A stretch of DNA of 64,000 bases, taken from contig DAOPPX010000005.1 of NCBI GenBank assembly GCA_035358715.1, positions 1 through 64,000 on the forward strand, read 5' to 3'. The notes under the pieces were generated by a model. That model was not told the DNA's origin, did not search any database, and saw only the letters and a list, made by a program, of their open reading frames with translations. Within the stretch, counting starts at the first letter, position 1. Each line of letters begins with the position of its first letter. The translations under genes and the position numbers were made by a program. This document shows positions 1-9,091 of this stretch, piece by piece. This DNA is from UBA8199 sp035358715. Lineage in GTDB: Bacteria > Verrucomicrobiota > Verrucomicrobiia > Limisphaerales > UBA8199.

Positions 1-71
1 CGGAGAATCAAGCCGGTGCCAACGCTTTTCTCACACCTCTATGGGATGCCTGTGATATTCATTTGTGGGTT

Positions 72-1733
72 CTAAATGACCTTTACGGCTGGTTTAGTGT
101 CCTTGTTGGCGGCTTGGAGGCTGGCCAACAACGCGGTGCGGTCGGTCTTCCCGCTGGAGGTCTTGGGCAGCAGATCGCAGAACTCGATTCGCTCGGGCAC
201 CATGTACTTGGGCACGTGCCGGGCGCAAAACGCCTCCAACTCCTTCGGGGTTACGTTGCCGTCGCGTGAAAGCACAACGAAGGCGCGAATCCGGTTGCCC
301 AGCAATTCGTCGGGAATTGCCAGCGCCACGGCCTCCTTGACCTGTTCGTGGCGGTAGAGAGCGGTTTCGATTTCTCCCAACTCGATCCGGTAGCCACGGC
401 TCTTGATCATGTGATCGCGGCGGCCGAGGTAAATCCAGTTCTTGCGATCCGGCGCCAAGACAACGATATCACCGGTCCGGAAGGCCGGGTCCGGGAACAC
501 CTGGTTCAGCGGGTTCTGAACGAACGCCTTGGCGGTCTTTTCGCGGTCGCCCCAATAGCCCTGCGCCACGCAGGCGCCCCTGGCCCAAAGTTCCCCCTCC
601 TGCCCAGGCTCGGTAACGAGTGCTCCATCCTTGTCAATGGCGAACACATCAATGTTGCGGCAGGCCCGGCCGATCGGCACCGGCTGTGTGCGTTCCGGAG
701 CGAGGTCCTGAGGTTGGACGTGGTAATACGTGCAGACATTGGTCTCCGTAGGCCCGTACAAATTGTAGTACGAAGGATGGGGAACGATCTCCACCAGCCG
801 CCGCAGGTATTTTAGAGGGAACACCTCACCAGCAAAGAGCACCGCACGCAGGGCGGAGAAATCGTGCGCGCCGAGTTTGCCATAGTTCACCATGAACGAG
901 AGAATCGACGGGACCAGGTAGGTGATCGTGATCCGTTCGTCCTGGATCAAATCCGCCATCTGAACAGGCAACGCCGCGAGGTTTTCGCCGACAAGCACAA
1001 TCGTCGCTCCCGCCTTGATGGTGGCATAGAGGTCGAACGTTGACAGATCGAAATGCAGTGGCGCATGGCTGGTGACGCGGTCCTTCGCGGTCATCTGAAA
1101 CTCGGCGCAGGCCCAGTCAACAAATGTGAGGATCGTTCGGTGGGAGATCATCACGCCTTTTGGGGCACCAGTCGAACCGGAAGTGTAAAGGATGTAGGCC
1201 AGGTCGTTATCAATGCATTCCGGCAAATACACCTGGGCGCTGTCCTGGCCCAGGACGACGCTCCACGGCGTCACTACGACTTGCGGCGGGAGCTCGCGCG
1301 GCGCTTCCGGCGAGTCGTCGGCGAGCACGACGTGTTCGATGGGGCTGCCTTCGATAAAGAACTCCGCCAACAAGGGGAACTTGGCCGCCGAGGTGAGGAC
1401 GACTCTAATACCGCAGTCACGCGTGATGTAAGCAAGGCGCTTGGGAGGGGCGTTCGGATCAAGCGGGACATAGGCCGCGCCGGCCTTCATAATCCCAAAC
1501 ACACCGATCACAGAGGCGTGTGACTTGTGGATGTAGAGACCGACACGGTCTCCTCGCTTGACCCCGGCCGAAATCAGCGTGCGCGCGAGCTGATTGGTCA
1601 GGCGCTCCAGATGGGCATAGGTAAGTGCAACGCCATCCATGCGAACGGCATCCCGCTCGGGGTAATGGGCGGCGCTACGGGTGAGGAATTGAGGCAACAG
1701 GTATTCCACAAGATTCTCGTTGCATGTGATCAT
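72..1733 (-). CDS. Amino-acid-adenylating (AMP-forming) ligase, prolyl/aminoacyl-carrier-protein ligase-like
   Basis: Stand-alone ANL-superfamily adenylation enzyme, 553 residues from this start. NRPS-type core motifs are visible in order: YTSGSTGAPKGV (A3), HFDLSTFDLY (A4, with the Asp that normally binds an alpha-amino group), NLYGPTETNV (A5), FRTGDIV (A7), GRRDHMIKSRGYRIELGEIE (A8) and LPKTSSGKTDR (A10 lysine). No condensation, carrier or thioesterase domain follows, so it should load a separate carrier protein or CoA. An ATG at 1814 would overlap the upstream FeS gene by 59 nt; the ATG at 1733 lies 22 nt after that gene's stop and is preferred. It is the last gene seen of the dehydrogenase-ETF-EMO run. 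The closest functional idea is a PltF/RedM-like prolyl-AMP ligase or the exosortase-associated acyl ligase family. Substrate not proven. Confidence 0.85.
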   Translation of the reverse strand: MITCNENLVEYLLPQFLTRSAAHYPERDAVRMDGVALTYAHLERLTNQLARTLISAGVKRGDRVGLYIHKSHASVIGVFGIMKAGAAYVPLDPNAPPKRLAYITRDCGIRVVLTSAAKFPLLAEFFIEGSPIEHVVLADDSPEAPRELPPQVVVTPWSVVLGQDSAQVYLPECIDNDLAYILYTSGSTGAPKGVMISHRTILTFVDWACAEFQMTAKDRVTSHAPLHFDLSTFDLYATIKAGATIVLVGENLAALPVQMADLIQDERITITYLVPSILSFMVNYGKLGAHDFSALRAVLFAGEVFPLKYLRRLVEIVPHPSYYNLYGPTETNVCTYYHVQPQDLAPERTQPVPIGRACRNIDVFAIDKDGALVTEPGQEGELWARGACVAQGYWGDREKTAKAFVQNPLNQVFPDPAFRTGDIVVLAPDRKNWIYLGRRDHMIKSRGYRIELGEIETALYRHEQVKEAVALAIPDELLGNRIRAFVVLSRDGNVTPKELEAFCARHVPKYMVPERIEFCDLLPKTSSGKTDRTALLASLQAANKDTKPAVKVI

Positions 1734-1755
1734 CTCTGGCGCGATCTGCTCAATG

Positions 1756-3792
1756 CTATCTACATTCGTTAGTTGCTGATGCCCGGAGTTGCTCACCTGG
1801 CCTGCGTTGGCCATCCACCAACAATTCAGCGATATCTACAACCGCAGGGGGTCTCTTCGCTGAGACAGTCGCCACGGCATCGGTCATCATTTTGAGGCAA
1901 AACGGGCAGCCCGTGGCGATCACGCCGGCACCCGTGCTCTCGGCTTCCTTCGCTCTGAGCGTGGAGACACGCTGCGCTGGCGCCTCATCCATCCACATGC
2001 GCCCACCACCCGCGCCACAGCAGAAGGACTTCCTTCCGCTTCGCGGCATCTCTCGCAAAACGGCAGCGCTCCGCGAAAGAACTTGTCGAGGCGCCGAGAT
2101 CTCGCCGTTCGCGCGGGCCAGGTAGCATGGATCATGAAAGGTGACGGCAGTGTGAAGGCCAGGAGAGGGCCGCAAACGACCCGCGGCAAGGAGTTCCGCC
2201 AGGAATTGAGAGTGATGCTGAACCTGGTAATGACCGCCGAATTGAGGATACTCGTTCAGCAGAGTGTTGTAGCAGTGCGGACAGGCGGTCACAATCTTCC
2301 TGGCGTTGTGCGCATCGAGCGTTCGGATATTGTGCTGAGCGAGGTCCTGGAAAAGGAACTCGTCGCCAAGCCTGCGGGCCTGATCGCCAGTGCAACGTTC
2401 CAACTTGCCGAGAACTGCGTAGTTGACCCCGGCCGATTCCATCAACTGAACCATGCAGCGCGCCACGTTCTGCGCGCGTGGATCAAATGCAGCCGCGCAA
2501 CCAACCCAGTAAAGAAACTCGTACCCGGGGTTCGATTCGACTGTCGGCACACTCAGGCCATCCGCCCACCCAAGCCGTTCCGCATTAGGCCGGCCATAAG
2601 GATTGAACCGATTGGCAACGTGCTTCATTGAAACGGCAGCAGGGCCGGAGAAAGCTCCTTCGCCGACGAGATTACGTCGCAAATCACTGATGAAATCTAC
2701 GTGGCCGATAAGCACTGGGCATTCTTCGACGCAGGCCTGGCACATTGTGCAAGCCCATAAAGACTCCGTTCGGATAGTGTCTCCCGGCAAGGAATCGGCC
2801 TCTGGCCCTCCCCACCGGGACATCGCGGCACGCAGGTCCGCAACCAGGTTCTTTGGTGAAAGTGGTTTGCCGACGCCCCACGCTGGACAGACATCCTGGC
2901 AGCGACCACACCCCATGCAGGAATCCAGACTCAGCAGTTGCTGGCGGGTAAAATCCGCCAATTGCTTTACCCCCACCTTCCCGGACTTCTCCACGTCCTC
3001 CAATTTCAGCGGCGCCAGCACTCCAACTCCGCGCTGCGGCCGGCTCGCGATATTCACAGGGCCGGTGAGGACGTGCAGGAACCGGGTTGCCGGGATACAT
3101 GCGAAGAATGCCGCGGCAAGTACCGTGTGCAACCACCACATGCCCAGGTGCAGAGGAGCGGTTGTGCCAACCTCCAGATTTCGCAAGAATGCAAGCTGAA
3201 TTGCATCCCCGATCACAGACCAGCGGGCGATTTCACCTGGGACATGGCTGTAATGAAGGCGGAGAGCTTCCAGAATGAACCCTGTGACGCCCAGCCCGAG
3301 CAGTAGGCTTAGCAATGTCAGATCTCTGAGGTTGTCGTGCCCCAGACTGGCGGGCCTACGGAAGGTGCGACGGAGAAAAGCCAGGACGCACCCGATGCAA
3401 AACGCGACGCCGAAGACGTCCATGGTCAACTCATACACCAAGTAGTACAGCCCGTGATGGAAGTTGACGGGACCCTGGTCGGCGACCGCAAGCAGCGTCG
3501 TGCCGATCGTAAGAACCACGAATCCGCTCGCCAATAGGAGATGCAACGCCGCTCCAAGAGATTTTCGATGGACGCGCTTTTGAGCGACCGCGTAAACTGC
3601 CAACCGGCTCAGCCACACGCGCCAGTCTTTTTCGAATCCGCCCGACCGTCCCTGGCGCCATAGTCTCAGCCGCCCCCAAACCTGCCAACCTAACGCTGCC
3701 AGGCTTCCGCAGATCATGATGTAGAAAACCACGCGCATCCACGGGGCGATGTTGCCGAAGACCTCTCGGGTGGGTGCGATCCCGGTTTCCAT
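1756..3792 (-). CDS. Membrane FeS oxidoreductase, EMO-type ETF:(mena)quinone oxidoreductase
   Basis: 678 residues. The N-terminal ~240 residues contain several hydrophobic helices (near 20-40, 80-100, 125-145, 155-175, 215-240) resembling a NarI-like haem/quinone membrane domain. A ferredoxin-like pair of 4Fe-4S motifs follows: CMGCGRCQDVCP (~292-303) and CTMCQACVEECP (~348-359). Two cysteine-rich CCG-type modules follow: WVGCAAAFD...ERCTGD...CPHC (~430-508) and DPCYLA...CCGAGGG (~553-597). This architecture, next to etfA and etfB, is that of the membrane ETF:menaquinone oxidoreductases that pass electrons from acyl-CoA dehydrogenases into the quinone pool. It lies 6 nt downstream of etfA on the same strand, so co-expression is likely. 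ETF-QO of the mitochondrial flavoprotein type is excluded because there is no FAD-binding Rossmann motif. Confidence 0.85.
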   Translation of the reverse strand: METGIAPTREVFGNIAPWMRVVFYIMICGSLAALGWQVWGRLRLWRQGRSGGFEKDWRVWLSRLAVYAVAQKRVHRKSLGAALHLLLASGFVVLTIGTTLLAVADQGPVNFHHGLYYLVYELTMDVFGVAFCIGCVLAFLRRTFRRPASLGHDNLRDLTLLSLLLGLGVTGFILEALRLHYSHVPGEIARWSVIGDAIQLAFLRNLEVGTTAPLHLGMWWLHTVLAAAFFACIPATRFLHVLTGPVNIASRPQRGVGVLAPLKLEDVEKSGKVGVKQLADFTRQQLLSLDSCMGCGRCQDVCPAWGVGKPLSPKNLVADLRAAMSRWGGPEADSLPGDTIRTESLWACTMCQACVEECPVLIGHVDFISDLRRNLVGEGAFSGPAAVSMKHVANRFNPYGRPNAERLGWADGLSVPTVESNPGYEFLYWVGCAAAFDPRAQNVARCMVQLMESAGVNYAVLGKLERCTGDQARRLGDEFLFQDLAQHNIRTLDAHNARKIVTACPHCYNTLLNEYPQFGGHYQVQHHSQFLAELLAAGRLRPSPGLHTAVTFHDPCYLARANGEISAPRQVLSRSAAVLREMPRSGRKSFCCGAGGGRMWMDEAPAQRVSTLRAKEAESTGAGVIATGCPFCLKMMTDAVATVSAKRPPAVVDIAELLVDGQRRPGEQLRASATNECR

Positions 3793-3798
3793 GACTAC

Positions 3799-4758
3799 TC
3801 AGGAGCGAATTGCAGCGATCAGGTTGGGCACAAGCTCGTGTAAGTCACCAACCAGTCCGTAGTTGGCCATCTGAAATACCGGCGCATCAGGATCGCGGTT
3901 AATGGCTACGATCACTTTGGCATCCATGGTACCCGCCATATGCTGGATTGCGCCTGAAACGCCGACCGCGAAGTACAGTTCCGGTGCAACGGTCTTGCCC
4001 GTCTGGCCAACCTGACAATCATTCGGGACCATGCCGGCATCCACAGCAGCGCGCGTTGCGCCAACGGCCCCTCCCAAGGCATCCGCAAGCCCTCCAATTA
4101 ACCGCTCGAAGGTCTCCTTGTCCTTGAGTGGCCTGCCCCCGCTTACAACGACGCTGGCCTCTGTCAGGTCGGGCCTTCCTGAAGGACGCGTATCACGCGA
4201 CACGAACTGGGTCCCATTCGGAAGCGCTGCCGGGTCGAAGCTAAACATCTCGATAGGGCTGGGCGCCCCGGTGGGGACTGGAGTCGCGAACGCGGCACCT
4301 CGTACCGTCAAAACACGAACGTCACCTTCGAGTTTCACAGTGGCCGACACGCTGCCTGCGTTCACCGGGTGTTGAAAGACGGTTTCCCCGTTGACAGTTT
4401 CCGAACCGGTAACATCGGAAAGCATCGGGGCGTCGAGCAGCGCCGCTGTGCGAGGGAGAACGTCCTTTGTGAAGGTAGATGATGTGCCGAGCAGATTCCT
4501 GGCACCGAGCCTTCGCGCCATGGCTGCGAGAACAGCCGCATACCTGTCGGCGAGTGGTTCGGCCAGAAGCGGGCTATCCGCCAGCAAGACCGCTCTGGCG
4601 CCCAGTGCCCTCACGGATTCGGCAATTTCGACTACACCATTGCCCAAGACTGCGAGGGCAAAGTGGTCACCCAAACGGCAGGCCAATCTGGCAGCGTTCA
4701 GGGAAGATCGCTTTATGGATCCCGCGCAATGCTCGATCAGTACCAGGCTTTCGATCAT
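3799..4758 (-). CDS. etfA: Electron transfer flavoprotein alpha subunit
   Basis: 319 residues, usual length for EtfA. The C-terminal FAD-binding signature is clear: GQTGKTVAPELYFAVGVSGA, then IQHMAGTM and a final segment with INRDPDAPVF and ADYGLVGD-like NYGLVGDLHELVP. The N-terminal half has the alpha/beta fold typical of the non-FAD domain. With EtfB it forms the heterodimer that takes electrons from the neighbouring acyl-CoA-dehydrogenase-like flavoprotein and hands them to the FeS membrane protein directly downstream. ATG start; 33 nt separate it from the etfB stop. Nothing in it suggests a bifurcating role, but this was not examined residue by residue. Confidence 0.95.
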   Translation of the reverse strand: MIESLVLIEHCAGSIKRSSLNAARLACRLGDHFALAVLGNGVVEIAESVRALGARAVLLADSPLLAEPLADRYAAVLAAMARRLGARNLLGTSSTFTKDVLPRTAALLDAPMLSDVTGSETVNGETVFQHPVNAGSVSATVKLEGDVRVLTVRGAAFATPVPTGAPSPIEMFSFDPAALPNGTQFVSRDTRPSGRPDLTEASVVVSGGRPLKDKETFERLIGGLADALGGAVGATRAAVDAGMVPNDCQVGQTGKTVAPELYFAVGVSGAIQHMAGTMDAKVIVAINRDPDAPVFQMANYGLVGDLHELVPNLIAAIRS

Positions 4759-4791
4759 AGTCGAAGCGAACTGTATTCACCTTTATGCAAA

Positions 4792-5529
4792 TCAGAGGAC
4801 CTTGTCGTTGTTGCGCAAACAAGCCACAAGCTGCTCCACTGTCTCCAACCGGACGCCGGCCGCACGCCGCGGTGTGGGTGAGGATTTCAGAACCGTGCTT
4901 CGCGACTGCACGTCCACGCCGATTTGTTCGACCGTAAGGACTTCAAACGGACGACGGCGTGCCTTCATTAGACTCGGCAGCGAAACGTATCGCGGCTCGT
5001 TGAGGCGCAGATCCGTCGTTACCACCGCCGGCAGATCCACGGTGATAACCTCCAGGCCCGAATCCGTTTCCCGAGTGCAGCGGGCGATCGTGAAGCCGGA
5101 CACGAATTCGATTTTGGAAACGAATGTAGCCTGGGGCCAACTGAGTCTCCCTGCCAGCATTTGGCCGGTTTGGTTTGCGTCGCTGTCCACGGCTTGTTTG
5201 CCCATGAGAACCAGGTCAGGCTTTTCCAGTCGTACTACACCTTCCAGAATGCGCGAAACAGCGTAGGCGTCCAGGTAACGGCTATCATCAACCCGGATTG
5301 CGCGATCCAGCCCCATCGCCATGGCGGTGCGAACTTGCTCCTCGGCGCCTTCGGAACCGATCGTGGCGCCCACCAATTCCTGCGCTTCGCCACGCTCCTT
5401 GATTCGAATCGCTTCCTCGACTGCAATTTCATCAAACGGATTAATGATCCACTTGCGTTCTTCCACCGCGCCCTGGTCCACATACGATCCGGGATCTGCA
5501 ACACGCTTGAAAGGAACCAGAATCTTCAT
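4792..5529 (-). CDS. etfB: Electron transfer flavoprotein beta subunit
   Basis: 245 residues from MKILVPFKRVADP, the canonical N-terminus of EtfB. A longer frame to 5553 would overlap the dehydrogenase stop at 5543, so the ATG at 5529, 13 nt after that stop, is preferred. Family features seen: NPFDEIAVEEAIRI, the AMP-binding region with GKQAVDSDANQTGQMLAG, and DLPAVVTTDLRLNEPRYVSLP. It pairs with EtfA downstream. Order on the minus strand is dehydrogenase, etfB, etfA, EMO, ligase, all tightly spaced and presumably one transcript. Confidence 0.95.
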   Translation of the reverse strand: MKILVPFKRVADPGSYVDQGAVEERKWIINPFDEIAVEEAIRIKERGEAQELVGATIGSEGAEEQVRTAMAMGLDRAIRVDDSRYLDAYAVSRILEGVVRLEKPDLVLMGKQAVDSDANQTGQMLAGRLSWPQATFVSKIEFVSGFTIARCTRETDSGLEVITVDLPAVVTTDLRLNEPRYVSLPSLMKARRRPFEVLTVEQIGVDVQSRSTVLKSSPTPRRAAGVRLETVEQLVACLRNNDKVL

Positions 5530-5542
5530 CGGCAGAACTGGA

Positions 5543-6688
5543 TTACAGCCCAAGCAGGGAGGCGATCAGATTCTTTTGAATCTCGCTGGTGCCGGAGTAG
5601 AGACGGCTGCCCAATGCGTCGCGCAGCTCACGCTCCATTTCGTAGTCAACCATGTATCCGTATCCTCCGTGAACCTGGATCGCGTCTTCACAGGTCTTTA
5701 TCCAGCAGTCACTGATGTGAAGCTTCACCATTGCGGCTTCGAGAAAGCCCGCCTTGCCCTGCGAACGCAACCAGGCGCTGTGGTAGAGGAGTTGGCGCGA
5801 GGTTTCCAGGCGCAGTTTCATATCAACGATCTTGCCAGCGACGTGCTGGAACTTCCCGATGGATTGCCCGGATTGCTTGCGGGTTTTCGCGTAACGGATG
5901 CAGGTCTCGAGAATCCGTTGCATCGCCCCGACGGCACTCGCAAGGATACAGCCGCGTTCCCAGGTCATCGAACGGGAGAACACCAAACTGCCTCCGCCCT
6001 CCTGACCAAGCCTATTCTCCACGGGGACAGGGCAGTCTTCGAGGAACACCTCTGCCATTTGAGCCGTCCGCATACCCATCTTTTCTATCTTACGACCGAT
6101 AACAAGACCGGGCGTGTTCTTCTCCACGAGGAAGCCAGTAACGCCATGGGGCCCTTTCGATTTATCAACCGTGGCATAAACTGCAAACAGGTCGGCCACT
6201 GGCGCATTGGTGACGAATGTCTTGCTCCCATTGAGGAGATAATGAGCACCATCCCGCTGGGCGGTGGTAGCCAGGTTGAACGCGTCGGAGCCGAAGTTCG
6301 GCTCACTCATTGCATTGGCGCCGACGATGGCCCCGCTGGAAAGGCCGGGCAGGTATTTCCGCTTCTGCGAATCGGTTCCCGTTGTGATCAGGGGCATGAC
6401 CACAGTCCAAAGATGCGCGTTGATAGCGAAGATCAAACCGTTGTCCTTGCAAGAGTACCCTAACCGCTCGAGCACACCCGCGGTCATCAACGGATCGCAT
6501 CCCAACCCCCCGTACTCCGGAGGGACTGGCAGCCCCTGAATGCCAAAAACGCCGCACTTCTTCCACGCATCGTGACTAAACTGGCCCGCTCGGTCGGCCT
6601 GGATTGCGTCATATGCCAGTTCCCGAGCGGCAAAACGGTGCACGGCGTCGAGCAACTCCTTTTGCTCCTTGGACCAGGAAAAATCCAT
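5543..6688 (-). CDS. Acyl-CoA-dehydrogenase-family flavoprotein, aminoacyl(prolyl)-carrier-protein dehydrogenase-like
   Basis: 381 residues, full length for the family. Motifs: NAMSEPNFGSDAFNL (FAD/substrate loop), GSKTFVTNAPVADLF, RKQSGQSIGKFQ, IQVHGGYGYMVDYEMER and LYSGTSEIQ. The usual catalytic Glu of the YEGT motif is Ser here (YSGT). A Glu is present in SMTWERG, the position used as base by isovaleryl-CoA dehydrogenases and, from memory, by PltE/CloN3/RedW prolyl-PCP dehydrogenases. The segments GLIFAINAH and NAPVADLFAVYAT also recall PltE. It probably desaturates an acyl or aminoacyl thioester and reduces the adjacent EtfAB. First gene of the redox module, 45 nt downstream of the polymerase/ligase gene. 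A branched-chain acyl-CoA substrate is the main alternative. Confidence 0.88.
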   Translation of the reverse strand: MDFSWSKEQKELLDAVHRFAARELAYDAIQADRAGQFSHDAWKKCGVFGIQGLPVPPEYGGLGCDPLMTAGVLERLGYSCKDNGLIFAINAHLWTVVMPLITTGTDSQKRKYLPGLSSGAIVGANAMSEPNFGSDAFNLATTAQRDGAHYLLNGSKTFVTNAPVADLFAVYATVDKSKGPHGVTGFLVEKNTPGLVIGRKIEKMGMRTAQMAEVFLEDCPVPVENRLGQEGGGSLVFSRSMTWERGCILASAVGAMQRILETCIRYAKTRKQSGQSIGKFQHVAGKIVDMKLRLETSRQLLYHSAWLRSQGKAGFLEAAMVKLHISDCWIKTCEDAIQVHGGYGYMVDYEMERELRDALGSRLYSGTSEIQKNLIASLLGL

Positions 6689-6733
6689 ATTGCTTGATAG
6701 ATTCTGTCTTGAGACTCGTGATCAGCCGCCTGC

Positions 6734-8041
6734 CTATACGACGTTCGCGGCCATTTCTTCGTCTGCTATTCCCACCGTTTCCGGGCTCTTGGCAACCTCC
6801 TCGGAGGTGATCGCACGGAGCGAGGCTGTCACCGCCAGGGTAAGATAGATGAAGATGAACGACTGATCGAAATACGCGATCGAGGTGCAGGAAACCGCGT
6901 GAACGAAGAGCGCCGCGCCCACACACCATACGAAGAAATGGTCCTGCGGAGGGCGAAGTCGGAGGAGTTGCCCGGCTGCTCGAAACCCCCACCACAGGAA
7001 GGACATGAAGAGCAGCATCAGAAGCAGCCCGCCTCGCACTCCCTGTCCCAGGTAGTGGTTGGTGATATCCGCGTGGTCTTCGCTCCACCCGACCCCGTAG
7101 GGCATCCAATCCCTCGTGTAATCAGTACCTGCGAACCACCACTCATTGATGTGCTCGATGCTTGATTGGATGAGTGCAGCTCGATGGTAGCCGGTGCTGC
7201 CGCCTACAAGATCTACCCGGGCCACAAGATAATACGCCGGAGCCTTCATCACCAGATCGAGCAGCAGGTAGCCGACAATCGCCGCAACCCATACATGGCG
7301 CGTGAAACGGCGCCAACGCCAAAATGCCAGCGCGGCGATCCCCGCGAACACGCTCAGGAGGGGCCCGCTGGATGCGCAAGTGACAACCATCAGGAGGCAG
7401 GCGGCAAGTCCAACCCGAGCTGCCAACGGTTCCTTCCTCCAAATCCCAACCAAGAGCGGGGCGCAAACCGCCCCTACTGTGCCGGCGAGGATGGAAACAG
7501 CGAACGGACCCTGGGCGCGCAGCCGGCCATTGCGGATCGTCGGTTCCTCTCCGACCCCGCCCAACACTGCGAACAGATTTCGATGAAGCAGCTTCTCGCT
7601 CAGCATTTCGAGCGCGACCGGCACCAGCAGGATGGCGATCATTTTGGCAATCCGAATGGCATCGTCGAAAGACTGGCAGAAACACCGGAATAGAAAATAA
7701 ATCCCGAGGACATTATAGAACATTCCCAGATGAAACGTCAACGTCTCTCCAGGATCTGGATGGAAGGCGCTGCTCAGGAGGACCCACCCGCCCCAGACCA
7801 TTACCAGCCAATCCAAGCCGAAAAGACCACCCGCGGGGCGTTCACCCCGGGCCAAGACGCGCACCAAGCCCGTTAACACGAGGATGCGGATAACCGTGAA
7901 CCGGAACGGGCCGAGGTCAACTGCCTGGCCCAGCGTCATGTAGCAGGCGCCGACCAGCAGAGGCAGCGGCGCCCATTTTCGCGGCAAGACCAGCAGCGCC
8001 AGCGCGGCTACCACGAGGAATGTTGCAGCAATCGGATTCAC
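6734..8041 (-). CDS. O-antigen ligase/polymerase-like polytopic membrane protein
   Basis: 435 residues with about ten or more predicted membrane helices, for example AATFLVVAALALLVLP at the N-terminus and GGLLLMLLFMSFLWWGF near the C-terminus. A large hydrophilic loop (roughly residues 265-330, with the segment YTRDWMPYGVGWSEDH) sits before the last helices, as in WaaL/Wzy-family proteins, which join or polymerise undecaprenyl-linked glycans at the periplasmic face. The start is GTG at 8041, overlapping the glycosyltransferase stop by 4 nt (GTGA), which supports translational coupling. Sequence identity in this superfamily is low, so ligase versus polymerase cannot be decided; in this context a polysaccharide polymerase is likely. 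Confidence 0.75.
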   Translation of the reverse strand: MNPIAATFLVVAALALLVLPRKWAPLPLLVGACYMTLGQAVDLGPFRFTVIRILVLTGLVRVLARGERPAGGLFGLDWLVMVWGGWVLLSSAFHPDPGETLTFHLGMFYNVLGIYFLFRCFCQSFDDAIRIAKMIAILLVPVALEMLSEKLLHRNLFAVLGGVGEEPTIRNGRLRAQGPFAVSILAGTVGAVCAPLLVGIWRKEPLAARVGLAACLLMVVTCASSGPLLSVFAGIAALAFWRWRRFTRHVWVAAIVGYLLLDLVMKAPAYYLVARVDLVGGSTGYHRAALIQSSIEHINEWWFAGTDYTRDWMPYGVGWSEDHADITNHYLGQGVRGGLLLMLLFMSFLWWGFRAAGQLLRLRPPQDHFFVWCVGAALFVHAVSCTSIAYFDQSFIFIYLTLAVTASLRAITSEEVAKSPETVGIADEEMAANVV

Positions 8042-9039
8042 GAGACAGAGTCAGGCGCCGGGCACTCGACTGCACCCAGTCGAGCCTCAGTTGCGCGGGG
8101 CGACTCGGCGACGAATGGGCGTTTAAGGCCGACGGCCCAGAGAAACACACACCATAACGTGAACAGTCTCTGGCGCGCCCTGGTTCCCTGGCGGACCATA
8201 CACAACAGGCTTCCGAGCAGCATACGAAACACCGCGCTAACCCCGACCACCAGGCGAAACAGCGCGACTCCAATCCACCCGTAGTACTTGCACATGTACT
8301 TGGCGATCGAGTCGTTCTTCATGAGCAGCGAAAAACCGCTGGGGGCCTTCTCGCTGGTGGCGCCGCAAACGTGGAGTATTTCGGCCTCCGCGCAATAGAA
8401 GAGCTCCCACCCGAGGAAACGAATGGTGCGTGAAAGGTCAACGTCCTCGGCATACATAAAGTAGCGGTCGTCGAACCAGCCAGCCCGGTCCAACGCTTCC
8501 TTGCGCACCATCATGAATCCGCCATAGAGTTTTCGGACGTAGGCGCTTCGCAGCGGGTCCAGGCGCGGGAGCAATGGACGAAAGAGTCGGCGGCATGCTC
8601 GGTTGGCCAGTACCGGCTCGAGTAGAATCGTAATGGGCGTAGGGTACCACTGCAATCCCTGCTCCTGCACCCCGCCGTCCAGGTACCGCATCTTGCATCC
8701 GGCGGCGCCCACATCGGGCTTGGCCATCATGAGTTGGACCATGCGTTCCAGCGTATCGGGCTTGAGTTCGGTATCTGGGTTCAGGAACAGCACCAGCGGG
8801 GTTGTCACCCGGGGCCGCGCCAGGTTGTTGGCTTTGCCAAAGCCGAGATTAGCACCGGAATTGAAGATGTGGAACTCCGCGAATTGCCGCTGAGCAAGCT
8901 CGCGACTGCCGTCGCGGGAGTCGTTGTCCACAACAATGACTCTGACTTCGAAACTCGTCCGACTTTCACGAATGCTCCGCAGGCAGCGCAGGAGAAACTC
9001 GCCGCCGTTCCAGTTTACGATGACGATGGTGAGGTCCAT
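8038..9039 (-). CDS. Glycosyltransferase family 2
   Basis: 333 residues. N-terminal GT-A domain with LTIVIVNWNGGEFLLRCL, VIVVDNDSRDGS and the DxD-like LFLNPDTELKPDTL. The middle has MVRKEALDRAGWFDDRYFMYAEDVDL, typical of rhamnosyltransferase-type GT2 enzymes. The C-terminal ~70 residues contain a hydrophobic stretch (GVALFRLVVGVSAVFRMLL) that probably contacts the membrane. It should add one sugar to a lipid-linked repeat unit at the cytoplasmic face. It overlaps the membrane polymerase/ligase gene by 4 nt and lies 52 nt after the FemAB-like gene. Donor and acceptor sugars cannot be read from the sequence. Confidence 0.9.
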   Translation of the reverse strand: MDLTIVIVNWNGGEFLLRCLRSIRESRTSFEVRVIVVDNDSRDGSRELAQRQFAEFHIFNSGANLGFGKANNLARPRVTTPLVLFLNPDTELKPDTLERMVQLMMAKPDVGAAGCKMRYLDGGVQEQGLQWYPTPITILLEPVLANRACRRLFRPLLPRLDPLRSAYVRKLYGGFMMVRKEALDRAGWFDDRYFMYAEDVDLSRTIRFLGWELFYCAEAEILHVCGATSEKAPSGFSLLMKNDSIAKYMCKYYGWIGVALFRLVVGVSAVFRMLLGSLLCMVRQGTRARQRLFTLWCVFLWAVGLKRPFVAESPRATEARLGAVECPAPDSVS

Positions 9040-9091
9040 CCAGAGCAGAAACTACGAAAGCAGAAAGCGGAGGCGGGCAGCGGGGCGTGTC

